A stretch of DNA of 64,000 nt. It comes from Turritopsis dohrnii. Lineage: Eukaryota > Cnidaria > Hydrozoa > Anthoathecata > Oceaniidae. The position numbers and the translations under genes are program-made. This document shows, one piece after another, positions 11,703-22,636 of the stretch. The notes under the pieces are model-generated. The model was not told where the DNA came from and ran no database searches. It saw only the letters and a list, made by a program, of their open reading frames with translations. Within the stretch, counting starts at the first letter, position 1; each line of letters opens with the position of its first letter. The DNA lies in contig BQMF02000002.1 in assembly GCA_027922465.2 (NCBI GenBank), positions 3,286,001 to 3,350,000 of the forward strand, in the 5' to 3' direction.

Positions 11703-13488
11703 CTGTGTGTCCCAGAGAATTTCGGTCTAAGATTTTAACAGCTTATAACTTTTCATACATATATCAGGTATTAGTGATTTTTACACCATTCAATAGGATG
11801 TTATCCAAGGATTCCAAAAATGTATATAACAAATAATTTAGTCCAAAACCTTCGGAGTAAATAAGTTTTCTTGAAACCGTAACGGTCATTAATTCCTTTA
11901 TGGTTAATAAAAATATGTTTTCACGTGCAATTATTCTTTTGTTTATTAAAAACTTGTCGCGGTGTTATCGAACACACTAAAATTAATATCTCATCACGAA
12001 ATTAAAAATTGTGATACGGGGGTTAAATCGTATGAACAATGGCTAGGGAATTAATTTGGCTTTAAAAGAACTAAATTTGGCTCTAAAAGTGTTTTTCACG
12101 AGATAAAATATCATGGCTCAGCTTACGAAAGAACAACGTATTTTTGTTGTGAAAAAATACCACGAAACAAGGAGTTATGTTGCTGTCCAGGAGCACTTTC
12201 GCCAAGCTTTTCCCGGAAGAAATCCACCGGCAAAGAGCACAATTCAGCACAACACCCGAAAATATCACATGATGGAACAAGTTTGAATGTAAATAAGGGA
12301 AGAAGTGGTAGGAGGAAGACAGTACGTACGAACCAAAATATTCAAAGTGTTCAAGGGTTACTTGGCCAACGTCAACTATCATGTAGGAGAAACACTCTTG
12401 GCTTGTCAAAATCAAGTTTTAATCGCATCATAAAAAATGATTTGCAGTGGCATCCGTACAGGATCCAAGAAGTGCAAAAGCTGGAAGCAGCAGATTATGG
12501 TCGACGGTTAACATTCTGTCGTTGGTTTGTACATCATGCACGCAACAATAGATTTCTGAGCAAGCTCGTTGTTGGGGATGAAGCCATGTTTTCTTTGAAT
12601 GGTCATGTCAGCACGCAAAATGTCCGATGCTATGCACCGAAAGGTAACCATCCAGATTTCAAGTTTGAAAGGCATCATTCACGGGATAAGCTTCACGTTT
12701 GGATAGGGCTTTGTGGAAATGGAGAAATGATTGGACCATATTTTTTCAATCGGAATGTTAATGGTCGTACCTACGGTGAAATGTTGTTACGGTTTGTCTT
12801 CCCTGCTATAGCAAGAATTTATCATCAGTTTGGGTTAACGTTTGACGGTGTCTGGTGGATTCAAGATGGTGCATCCGCCCATAGAACTTTGTTGGTACGA
12901 CGGCTTTTGGAGCAAAAGTTTGAAGATCGAGTTGTGGCGTGGCATCATGGCATCGAGTGGCCTCCCAGATCTCCAGACTTAACCCCTTATGATTTTTTTC
13001 TGTGGGGCTACTTAAAACAAAAAGTTTTCTCCACTGTGTGATTCAGAATTTAGCAGAGTTAAGAAGAAAAATTGTTGAAATGATCTTCGACAAAACCAAA
13101 ATTTTATTTCTCGTTCTTTTCACGAAATGACAGTAAGAGCACATCGCTGTCTTCAGAGAAACGGGGGACATGTCGAGACAGCTTAAAATTTTTATTTTTA
13201 ATGATTTGTGTGTTTTACAACTGCTTTACTATTTATTGTTTTTGGTAATGACCTTTGATAGTTCTTTTTGCTAAATGTGTTAATTAACCATTAAGAAGAT
13301 AATTAGATTTTTTCATGGCAAAATCCTTAATTGCTTCCAAAATATAACATTTTGGAGAACAAAATATATGTTTTTAAAAATTTTGAAGAAAATCCTATCG
13401 AATGGTATAAAAATCGCTGAAATCTGATATATGTTTGAAAAGTTATAGGCTGTTAAAATCTCAGACCGAAATTCTCTGGGACACACTG
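11703..13488 (+). mobile_element. Tc1/mariner-superfamily transposon with ~100-bp TIRs
   Basis: The ends read CTGTGTGTCCCAGAGAATTT (left) and, inverted, CAGTGTGTCCCAGAGAATTT (right). Similarity continues inward for about 100 bp on each side. TA follows the right end (13489-13490). The left flank reads CG, so the expected TA duplication has been lost or mutated there. It contains a decayed transposase gene and sits inside the CCCAGT-ended element. Confidence 0.8.
12113..13190 (+). pseudogene. Mariner-like transposase with two frameshifts (apparent DD41D catalytic spacing)
   Basis: The ATG at 12113 opens MAQLTKEQRIFVVKKYHETR, the N-terminal helix-turn-helix. The frame hits a TGA at about 12284, but the sense continues in the +1 frame from 12283 (a Lys/Arg-rich linker, GRSGRRKT) through the DDE core to 13041. 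A second shift follows after KVFSTV: the C-terminus (IQNLAELRRKIVEM) resumes in another frame. Catalytic candidates are D in VVGDEAMF, D in WIQDGASAH, and the final D in PPRSPDLTPYDFF. I count 41 residues between the second and third D. This enzyme family cuts and pastes at TA. Two shifts make this copy inactive. Confidence 0.8.
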
Positions 13489-13508
13489 TAGTTGATAATT
13501 AGTTTATA

Positions 13509-14132
13509 CAGTGTGTTTCGTAATGTTGGAAATGGAAATTTTAAAGTTGTCTTTTTAAATGAATATACCGATTTTCAAAATAATTTTTACATCAATGAAA
13601 AGCCATGTTCAAGCTCTTTCGGCTAGTATATTTTTGTGAAAAATGAAAAAGTGGGTTTTGAAAAAATAAGGAAAATGTCATCGAAAAATGTAATTATATT
13701 TTTAATGGTCGATTAACACGTAGTTTAATTACATCGCGCTTATTGTTTCAAAACACTGAATCCATTCAAATTTTTTATTAATTTTATGTTTGCGCTGAGA
13801 CCCTCAAATTGATATTTTAAAACATAAAAGTTTAACGTTTTTCGTGAACACACAGCTTAAATTTGTTTATTGTTTTCCAAATTGCTGCCATTGTTTGAAA
13901 AAATCTTTTCTTTTCATTCACTTCTTAATCGACCATTAAAAATTTAATTATATTTTTCCAAGACATTTTCCTTATTTTTTCAAAAACCACTTTTTCATTT
14001 TTCACAAAAACATACTATCCGAAAGAACTTCAAAATGGCTTTCCAACGGTGTAAAAATTATTTTTCAATTCGGTATATTCATTTAAAAAAACAGCTTTGA
14101 AATTTCCATTTCCAACATTACGAAACACACTG
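13509..14132. mobile_element. TA-flanked MITE with very long inverted repeats
   Basis: The ends CAGTGTGTTTCGTAATGTTG and its inverse are flanked by TA on both sides (13507-13508 and 14133-14134). The two arms stay complementary, with scattered mismatches, for about 200 bp each, meeting around TTAATGGTCGATTAA-type motifs. The copy could fold into a long hairpin. No coding frame is present. A partial relative lies at 16025-16195. Confidence 0.8.
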
Positions 14133-14171
14133 TAATTTGTTTTTCACGTATGAATTGCCCTGCTTATTTTA

Positions 14172-14385
14172 TAGTGCGTTCACTCTAACTTGGATAATGT
14201 CCTTTTTTCACGATCTGGTGGAAATTGAGCGTCAATTCCCACAACACTTAAAAGTCATTGATCGTCTTTTGTCTTGATAAGGGTAGAAAAAGAATTTTTA
14301 AACTTTTAATAAGCGTTCTGTTTCATTACTTTAACGTGTCTGATAAAAATCATTAACGATTATCCAAGTTAGAGTGAACGCACTA
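14172..14385. mobile_element. Short TA-flanked MITE (214 bp)
   Basis: The end TAGTGCGTTCACTCTAACTT and its exact inverse run into TGGATAATG / CGATTATCCA, giving TIRs of about 25-27 bp. TA occurs on both sides (14170-14171 and 14386-14387). The interior is AT-rich and non-coding. Confidence 0.8.
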
Positions 14386-14794
14386 TACTTTTGTTTCTTG
14401 CGTCTTTTGTTCTGTCCCTCGGGACTCGCAGGGCTTGTCTTTTTATTCGCATCTTTTTAATGTATTCTTGTCTTAGCATTCACGCACGAGAACAGTCTGA
14501 AGAGACATAGTGATATTTTTGTCTAAAAAGACATGTTTATATCTGAAGAGATACTTTGAATGATACAAATGATACTTTGACATTTTAATACATTTGTTAT
14601 AAAGTTAACACTACTGCCACTATAGACTTTTGGTTATACGTATTTAGCTAATACAGAAATATATTGGCATACATTTATTTAACAGTAAAAACCAATGCAT
14701 TTTTTCTGGACTTAAAACGAAAGCAAAATTTAAATTCAAAATAGCATTCAAAATTACCTTCCGAACAAGAAATTATATAACATCATGGTCCTTT

Positions 14795-14885
14795 TACGTC
14801 ATCAAAACGTCGAAACAGCGTCTCATCGACCGTCAAAAATGACCGTCAGATGACGCTCATTTTTCGACGTCACAATTATGTTGCA
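14795..14885. repeat. Remnant of GACGTC/CGTCAAA motif repeat
   Basis: Dense ACGTCATCAAAACGTCG, GACCGTCA and TTTTCGACGTCAC motifs resemble the inner part of the CCCAGT-ended elements at 10.9 and 62.3 kb. It could be the right-hand remains of the copy interrupted at 11703. Confidence 0.4.
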
Positions 14886-15820
14886 TTTCTGACCACCACG
14901 CTTTCATCAATGGTGTTATGAGACTGTAGCCTGTTGTCTTACTTAATTTACAGGAACTACCTATTCTTATAGGGCGCACTGAAAACTGTCATGGAAATGT
15001 TTTAACAATAGCCTTTTCATTAAAATTTATACTTCGACCACAATGCGGTGTTTAAACAGAAAAACGGGAAAGATCTATACTCGTATCTATAAATTCATAG
15101 CCTTCATTTCTTCATTCATCTCGACGTTTGTATCAGTAACAAAAGGTGATTATATCCCGGCGACAAACTATTTTACGAAGTTCTTTAATTTTGGAAGAAT
15201 AGAGATGTTACAACTCATGCACAAATAACAAATTCTTGACCAACTCAGAATGATAGCATCATGTTAGGAAAACCTGTAGCCAAAGCTGAAAAACTTTGGA
15301 TTATTCGGCTCAGGTGTCATTACAGACCGAAAAATCAAACATTTGTTCTTAAACCCAAAACTTAATCTACAAATATTAAGATATCTATTGAACAATAAGC
15401 AAATCATATGGTGAAAACAACCCTGATGATTTATCATACGTCAGTAAATTATGAGATCAAAATAAGCAAATGTTAAACTGAAGAATTGTACAAATAATAA
15501 AAGCTATTAAATGACAGTGAGGAAATTAATTGTACTAATTAATATTAGAATGTAACAAAAGTGTTTGTCCATCTTCAGAGATAATAACAGAAGGTACCAC
15601 AAATTTAAGAATTATATACAAGGAGATTTTCATAATTTCCAAGTTATTGGCATACAGTATTTACATCGATTAAGAAGGAAACAATAGCGAAACAGTAGCA
15701 AAAGTACTCTGTAACCTAACAAATTAAAAACAAAGGCTTAAAAGGAAAAGTCAGTCCATTGAAGGTTTAAGAGAGAGCTGGCACACACATTTCCAATACT
15801 GTTTGGTCATAGATAATTTA
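14886..15820. other. Intergenic, nothing recognised
   Basis: AT-rich sequence. The short frames at 15043-15228 and 15751-15990 show no domain or splice context. Confidence 0.4.
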
Positions 15821-15827
15821 GATGCAG

Positions 15828-15945
15828 AATCTTTCGCGAACAGAAACTTTCGCGAATGCGCGAAGCTGAAAATTGTCGCGTACATAAACTTTCGCCAAAC
15901 GATAATTTTGACATTTTCGCGAGTAAAACCTTTCGCGAATGGCCA
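15828..15945. repeat. TTTCGCGAA motif cluster, copy 1
   Basis: AACTTTCGCGAA or close variants (TTTCGCCAAA, TTTTCGCGAG, CCTTTCGCGAA) recur at 15-30 bp spacing. The same motif family clusters again at 32990-33125. The open frames across it arise from the repeats. Confidence 0.6.
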
Positions 15946-16024
15946 AAATTTAATTAAAATTCCAAGAGAAATTTCAAAAATATACATCAAAATTGATAAG
16001 TTGAGACAATTGTGTTAATAAGCG

Positions 16025-16195
16025 TGTTAGTTGACCATTAAAAATTTAATTACATTTTTCCAAGACATTTTTCACAAAAATATCCTAGCCGAAAGAACTC
16101 AAAAGTGACTTTCCATCGATGTAAAAATTATTTTGAAATTCGGTATATTCATTTAAAAAACAGCTTTAAATTTTCCGTTTCCAACACACTGTATT
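16025..16195. mobile_element. Partial copy of the 13.5-kb MITE (right arm)
   Basis: GACCATTAAAAATTTAATTA, the TTTTTCCAAGACATTTT block, the CGAAAGAACT block, GGTATATTCATTTAAAAAAC and CCAACACACTGTA follow the order of the right arm of 13509-14132. There is an internal deletion (the CCTTATTTTTTC segment) and the TACGAAA stretch near the end is lost. The left arm is absent. Confidence 0.7.
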
Positions 16196-16399
16196 TTCCG
16201 CCTACTCTCTAAAGTTTTTTTTTCACTAAGATTAGGCAAAAATCGAAACAACAAACTTCTGTTGGGTACACGGTACCAACCCGATTCAGATATCGACTCA
16301 AAATGTCCCTGGATAGAGAAACTTGAATCACTCTTGGTAAAGCTCAACATGAGATGGTTCAATCATATTAACAGGAGATATGGGCATTGACCTAAACAT

Positions 16400-18500
16400 C
16401 AATAACACAGTGGTTAATATATAAAATCTGTCTGACACGATTTAATTTAAAAAATGTCATCGACCTGTCCACAAGAGATGGCGTCAGTTCAATTGATCAT
16501 ATCATTACCAACATCCCAAACAAAAAAACAAATAGAGGGGGTCATTCCCTGCGAAACAATAAGTGACCACTATGCGCCATTCATCAGTATAAAAGTCGCT
16601 AACAATATATACATCAATGTCGACATCAACAAATATCGGGAAGATTTTAATCAGATACCAAATTACAAAATCGTTACAAAATTACCAATGAAAGATCTAC
16701 AAATCAACGAACTCCAACGGCAAAAGAATCTTCTCCGGAAGACGGCTCATGAAACACCATGAAAGTACCACTGATTGGCTGTCATTCCAGAACATAAGAA
16801 ACGATTTAAAAAGGGCAATACAGGAAACCAAATATCATTTTACGGAAAAGCGTTATCTTCAGAATTGACCTAAAAAAGTATGGATCACCATAAATCGAAT
16901 TCTGACACCAGATAAGAAATCCATAGATATTGACCCATCCATTCTAAACAAACATTACAACACTGTCGCAGAAAAACTTACAAACAAAGAAACACCAACC
17001 AATATAGAGCTGCATCAAACCATTAATGATCTGCCTAATGGTACACAAGGTTTCACAATCTAGCTCACCACATACAATGAAGTTAAAGCAACATTGCAAA
17101 AAATCCGAAATGATTACTCCACCGGAAATGACAATATTCCTATCAACCTCACCAAGCCAGTAAGCGACAAGCTCATCTCTGCACTTACAGATATAATAAA
17201 CGGATTTACAAAGCAAAAGACTTCCCTGGCGTTCAACAGCTAGAATCAGTCCGATTCCGAAAGTTACAGCTCCATCACAAGCATCAGACTACCGACCAAT
17301 AACTGTTCTTCCTGGTCTTTCAAAAGTATTCGAAAGAATAGTTCTCCAACAAATGTTAACGTACATTGAGGGCGTATACCAATCTTCTCAACATGGATTC
17401 CGTAAATCCAGATCCATCATTACATGTTTATTAAAACTAAAAGAGACGATATTCTTAAATCAACGAAGAAAGGAGAAGTCACACTTGCATTGTTTGTCGA
17501 CTACTCAAAGGCATTTGACACGATTGACTATAACATTCTAATAAAAAAAACTACACGCGTTAAATTTTTCAAAACCGTTTTTACACTGGCTGACAGAATG
17601 CATCACAAACCGCAAACATTATGTACAAACAGACAGCAGATCATCAGATATGCCACACTACCGCAATGCTTCTGATTCATTACAATATGCTGATGACACA
17701 ACCATTTATATTCACAGTAAACCACATCAAATCAAAGGATAAGGCAATGAATCTCACAGAAGATCTACATAATCTAAAGAACTGGTCTTCAATTTCAAAC
17801 TTAATTTTCAATCCTATGAAAACAACAACAATGCTATTCTCTACAATGCAGTTTTCAAGTCTTTACAATATAGATGACAACGCCAACAAAACTATGATTG
17901 ACGGACATCCGCTAATACTTTCCATACCAAAATACTCGGCGTCACGTTTATCCAACATCTTGATTGGAAAGACCACATCAATACCATCACCAAAAAATGC
18001 TTCAGTGCACTAAAAACACTTAAACATCTCAAACATCTCAAACGACTAATCCCCTTCTCACTAAAGACACAGTTAGCTACCTCCCTCGTTTTATCCCAAC
18101 AACTGGAATAAGGAAATGCAGTATATCTAGGAACAACACCGCAATATTTGGTAAAACGTATACAGAAGGTCCAAAACGCCGTTTTGTGTACAACAAATTC
18201 GGGAACATTCATGATGTCATGAATCTGCCATGGCTGCCTGTAATCGAACAACATGAATATGCCATTGCTGTTTTTGCTGAACGACTTAAACGCTCCGACG
18301 CACGCGTAATGTGCTGCACATTAAGAAGTAATACAGCGAACTCTGGTACAATGTTAAAATGCAACAGAAAAGCCATACATTCCAACAAGAAGCCGGAAAG
18401 TATCTTCAATGCCTTGCCAAAGTCAGCACAAAACTCGACTACACTACACCAATTCAAACACGAAACAAAAAAATGTCAACATGAAATTTTGAAATGATGC
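16400..18500 (+). pseudogene. LINE-type (jockey/CR1/L2-like) non-LTR retrotransposon remnant
   Basis: The plus strand reads as an endonuclease-RT polyprotein broken across frames. The end of the endonuclease is VSSIDHIITNIPNK, then ISDHYAPF near 16560. RT motif A is LFVDYSKAFDTIDY near 17495, motif C is QYADDTTIYIH near 17690, and the thumb is LGVTFIQHLDWKDHI near 17940. The C-terminal region with VMNLPWLPVIEQHEYA and the terminal FNALPKSAQNSTTLHQFKHE ends near 18497. Many frameshifts and stops (for example near 17060, 17235 and 18110) make it inactive. The 5' end and poly-A tail are not clear. Confidence 0.75.
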
Positions 18501-18738
18501 AGCACTGGCATACTTTCTTAAAATTGTTGGTTGTTGCTGGGTTGTAGTACTAGACTTTGTACTTAAGATACAAAGAAGGTTTTCAAAACTGGAAAAGCAA
18601 CATTACTACTATAACGTCTCACCTTGATTGCTAATAAAAAAAAAACGTGTAGTATTTTTCGTTTTAATTTTTCAATCACATAAAAATGGGTAAAATTCTA
18701 GAAAATTGCGCGCCCCCGCCGATGGTTGTTTCGTGGAG

Positions 18739-19771
18739 CCGGTGTCACAGGAAATTAGGACTCGGGGAATTAAGACTCTAGAGTCTTAATTCTCTAGGAA
18801 ATTAGGACCTCTAGTCTTATTTTCCTAGTGGATCAGGACCCTATCTAGTCTTATTTCCCTAGGAATTTAAGAGTGGTTCAGTGAATTAGGACTATTATGA
18901 ATTTGGAATATTATATAAGATATTATATTATATCGAGAGTGAAAATAAGGAGTTTTGAATTTCGTTTACATATTCGCAAGGAATAAAATTGTTCCTGATG
19001 ATGTTAGAGAGGGAATTAATTGAAAAAAGTTTGAATGTTTCCAAAAACAACAAGCAAAAGTTTCTTCAATCATGACAAATATGACAAATTATTTACAAAA
19101 GATAATAAACTAGAACACAATAAAAACGCACGAACAAATACACCTGTCATTTTCTTATGTTCCTCTATCTTTACAAACTGTGTTTATATTCAAGTATACC
19201 CGTACTGTCCCTGGTATCAAAAATCAAGAATTAGAAAATCTAAATAAAAAAAGTTTGAATGGGTGCGAGCACGGTTTAGTGTAGCCCACCGAAATTTAAA
19301 CTAATATAAAAAACGTAATATCAAACAGTTTTCATAAAAATAAAATGTTCATATCTTAGTGTGTAGACTTCGGAAATGGTTTTAATGTCCTGCTTTCCAA
19401 ACAATTGATCAAATGCGATCGCATTTTACAAATATCAAAGGAAGCATTTATTGGAGACGTGCCATTCAGGAGCTCTGCAGCAAAAGCACCACCACTCATT
19501 TTGTTGCTTTCTTAAATAAAATTCACTGACACACATGCTTCCAATTCAAACAAAAAAGGAACATTCTAAATCGAACGTTCTAAACTAATTCGAATGTAAA
19601 AGTCTTATTTCACTAGGAAAATAAGACTTTTTGATTGTTAAGCTTCTAGTCTTAATTTCCTAGTCCACTCTTAATTCACTAGGGAATTAGGACTACACCA
19701 ATCTAAATTCACTAGTAATTTAGGACTCTGGAGTCCTAATTCCCGGAAGTCTTAATTCACGGTTACACCGG
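18739..19771. mobile_element. TIR element built of AATTAGGACT / AGTCCTAATT inverted motifs
   Basis: The outer ends CCGGTGTCAC and, inverted, CCGGTGTAAC bracket two clusters (18750-18900 and 19600-19755). In these clusters GAATTAGGACT, TCTTAATTTCCTAG, TAGTCTTATTTCCCTAGG and their inverses occur every 15-25 bp. The middle (18900-19600) is AT-rich and non-coding. I cannot find a matching target duplication or a transposase, so the class is open. Confidence 0.5.
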
Positions 19772-19829
19772 ACGATGACGTGATCATTATATCAGCTTCG
19801 CGCAATGAGCACACGAGCTAACATAAAAA

Positions 19830-20857
19830 ATGGCGACGAGAAGGCAAGCAAATATCCAGGGAGATGCCAAAGGAAAAACGACAATACAGGTCACTGCAGA
19901 AAAGGTACGGATTACTTGTGTAATTGATACGAAAAACATTGTCATTTCACGAAACCTCATGCTAAAGCTTGTGGTCTGCATTCTATTAATTCATTGGAAT
20001 GATGAAGTAGTACAGAAACTCTCTCCGGCGGAGAGGCAGAGACCTTTGCCTTATATTACCACATGTTCAGTGGTTTTTGTGATCTGTTGTGATTTGACTT
20101 GGCCATTTACAGTTACTAACAATTTTTTTATAGTCAACTGATGCTGTCGCTTATACCCACTTCAGCAGTTTCTTCCGTTTAATTTTTGTACTTCTTTGTA
20201 TCTATGGTCTTATTCTAGGCCAAAAGAGCGTCCGTTGACTGTCCTCTGTGTTTTTGTTTTTGTTTAAATTAGTTTCACTTTAAAAACTTCAAAAATCGCT
20301 CTTGTATAGGGGGCAGGAAGCTTGCTATTTGGGCCAATGCAAATTTTGTATTAGTTTAGCGTCACTTATCTCCTGAAATTGTCATGCGGCATGTTTTCAT
20401 TATTCATTATTCATTAATTTAGTTCTAGTGTTATACATAGCCAGAGAACACATCAAATATGCCATTTTGCATTATTATGATCACTGAGATCTCGCTTGTC
20501 GGAAATTCGGTACTAGCTCGAGCTTTCAAAATACTTCAGACCTGCTTTTTCTTCAACTGCATTTAAAAAGATTCAAGAATTTTTTGCAAATGAGGTATCG
20601 CGTAAAGTTGGCTTTTTCAGCATGTATCTGGTAGAAATCGAAACCATATATAACTCTATTATTCCAAAACGTTGCAATGTCTACTTCGATTACGTAATCA
20701 AATGTCAAAATGTCGCTACATTTATTATACGGAACACACACTTGGCAAAGTCATTAGACGCATACAGAAGAGCAACTACTTGGACATTTTGAACCGGATA
20801 CAAAGGTTGGTGGCGGGTAGGCAAGCAAATGAAGTGGATGATGTATATTGTTCTTGT
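19830..20857 (+). CDS. Possible small spliced gene of unknown function
   Basis: At 19830 a GC-richer stretch starts MATRRQANIQGDAKGKTTIQ and reaches AAAAG|GTACGG, a plausible donor near 19902. Downstream, 20700-20857 carries a coding-like stretch ending KVIRRIQKSNYLDILNRIQR, with VDDVYCSC and a stop. I found no unambiguous acceptor linking the two and recognise no family, so this is a weak model and both parts may be unrelated. Confidence 0.2.
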
Positions 20858-21108
20858 TAAGAATTGTCATTTGTTGTCATGTGTTGGAAATGAAATTTTG
20901 TAAAAATGAACTTTTTTACGCAGGCACTTAAAGTGATGTGGGTGCATGATGGTAAACTAATATAAAATTTCCATCGACCTTGTAAAGTTGATTCAAAATA
21001 AAACAAAATCTTTATGACAAATCCAGGTTATATTTTTTAAGAAAGCTTTCGGAGGCTTTTCAATCCTCCATGATTACCTCAAATTTAGTAAATTTACAAC
21101 ACATTGTA

Positions 21109-21585
21109 CAGGGATTTTTCCAAGCACTATAGGTTACTAGTGTCTTTAGTAGAGAGAAGATTGAGTTTTACAGTCCAGGAAATTCCACAATTTTAGAGAT
21201 TTCAATCTTCACAAACAGGCCTTGTCATGAGAGGCATACAAAGGGAGTTAGAAACTAAGATGCTTTTCAATTTTATTGAATAACATGAAAACGAGTCCTA
21301 CTGGTACCACTTTTCTTTTCATATTATTTCATAAGATGAAGAAATGATTGCGTATAACAAAGGAAATTTCAAAATTACCTTAGCAATGGTGGTCTTTCTC
21401 CCTAGCAACCGAATAATTGGTGAATAATGGCCTAATTCCTCTCTCAAAACATGTTTTTAAATACTACGCATTAGAGAGCTAAAAAATGTTTAATTGACAA
21501 TGAATGATTGAGTTTCTAAACTCAATTCAAGATTGAATTTTAACTACCGGTAAACGGTAGTTGGAAGTGCTTGGAAAAATCCCTG
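21109..21585. mobile_element. hAT-like MITE with 6-bp target duplication
   Basis: The end CAGGGATTTTTCCAAGCACT is exactly inverted at the right end. ATTGTA flanks both sides (21103-21108 and 21586-21591). The CAGGG start resembles hAT ends, though 6 bp is shorter than the usual 8-bp duplication. The interior has no long frame. A small palindrome (TAACTACCGGTAAACGGTAG) lies just inside the right end. Confidence 0.75.
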
Positions 21586-21591
21586 ATTGTA

Positions 21592-22112
21592 CTATATAAA
21601 AAAAATAAGATTAATAACAGAATAATTCCAAAGGCATTGATTAAACAGTCTTACTCAAAAGAGGCTTGTCACGGGCAATAAGTGAACTCTTCTTCAACGT
21701 GAGTTTAAGAACATTGGTATCACAAGCTATGATGTAGAAATCTGAAAAAGAAGGAGTATTATATACCTCTACAAAACAATGTGTGTTCTAAAATTGCTGT
21801 AGACTATCCAGGCTGCTGAGTTTTTCTGTTACCGGTTAGATGAGAAATACCTAAGGGTAAGGGGGTCACAGGTTCAACCCACCGAAATAAAACTCAGGTT
21901 GCCCTTTCCTAAAAAAAGTACCCTTTTAGTCACGGAAAACATGTAAACGAGGGATCCCTCAATTGAGGTATCCAAAGTAAATATGCTTTTTTCTCTAAAA
22001 ATGGTAGTAGAACAAGTTCTATTTTCATTTGTACGGATATACGGTAGCCCTTAATGAAGCTACTATATTTGCCGGTGTATAGTTCGACTTTGTGTATATG
22101 TCGAACAGTGAA
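21592..22112. other. Intergenic / repeat margin before the BEL element
   Basis: No gene is seen. The last 45 bp (GGTGTATAGTTCGACT and GTGTATATGTCGAAC) resemble GGTGTATAAGTCAAAC at about 29388 and GGTGTATAAGTCGACAC at about 29940. The BEL element therefore appears to have landed in, or next to, another repeat carrying this motif. Confidence 0.45.
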
Positions 22113-22636
22113 TGTTCCTGATGTAACTTTATTTTGTTTTGATTGGTAGCTACCATTTTTGTTTATATTTTTCTATAAATAGCTTTTGTCAAGTTTGCTT
22201 TACATTCAGTTGCATATAGACTTTAAGCAGAGCAGTTGTGCTCTAGCACTTAGTAAAGTCTTTAGTCTATTGGTATCATTTTAATTTATTTTTTACATCT
22301 ACTTGCTTGTGGCTGCTTTATATTATTGGACCTTATATTTCAGTAAGTTTTTATTTTATTTTATTTATATTTTGTTTATTTACAGTTTTGCTTGTGTTAC
22401 TTTTGCCTTGCCCCACCCCTTTCAGCCATTTTGTTTCCATTTGCCTACCATTTTGTACTTCTGCATTGGTTATCCATTCAGTTCTTTGGCTAGTCTTCTT
22501 TCATCTTTTAGTCTTTTTATCTATTTTTGTTATGTTCTATGTTTACTTTATGTACATATTATTTAGACATAGTTTATTTTCTTTGTAGCCTTAATTTCAA
22601 GTGTTGAAATATATGTCAAAACAAAAGGCAGTCACA
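22113..22636 (+). repeat. 5' LTR of BEL/Pao element 1
   Basis: 524 bp, TG...CA ended. It contains a TATA-like box (CTATAAATAG near 22173) and a T-rich stretch with pyrimidine tracts. The gag-pol ATG at 22601 lies inside its last 36 bp. Confidence 0.93.
22173..22182 (+). promoter_or_regulatory. TATA-like box in the LTR
   Basis: CTATAAATAG, about 60 bp into the LTR. The copy in the 3' LTR is at the matching position (about 28883). It is a likely core promoter for the retroelement transcript, by motif and position only. Confidence 0.5.

Noticed and set aside
15803..16018. Plus-strand frame of 71 codons with FANGQNLIKI
   Set aside because: Generated by the TTTCGCGAA motif cluster, with no domain or splice context.
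22303..22588. Two overlapping hydrophobic frames in the LTR, repeated at 29013-29298
   Set aside because: They are identical in both LTRs and come from T-rich LTR sequence. There is no sign of a real protein.
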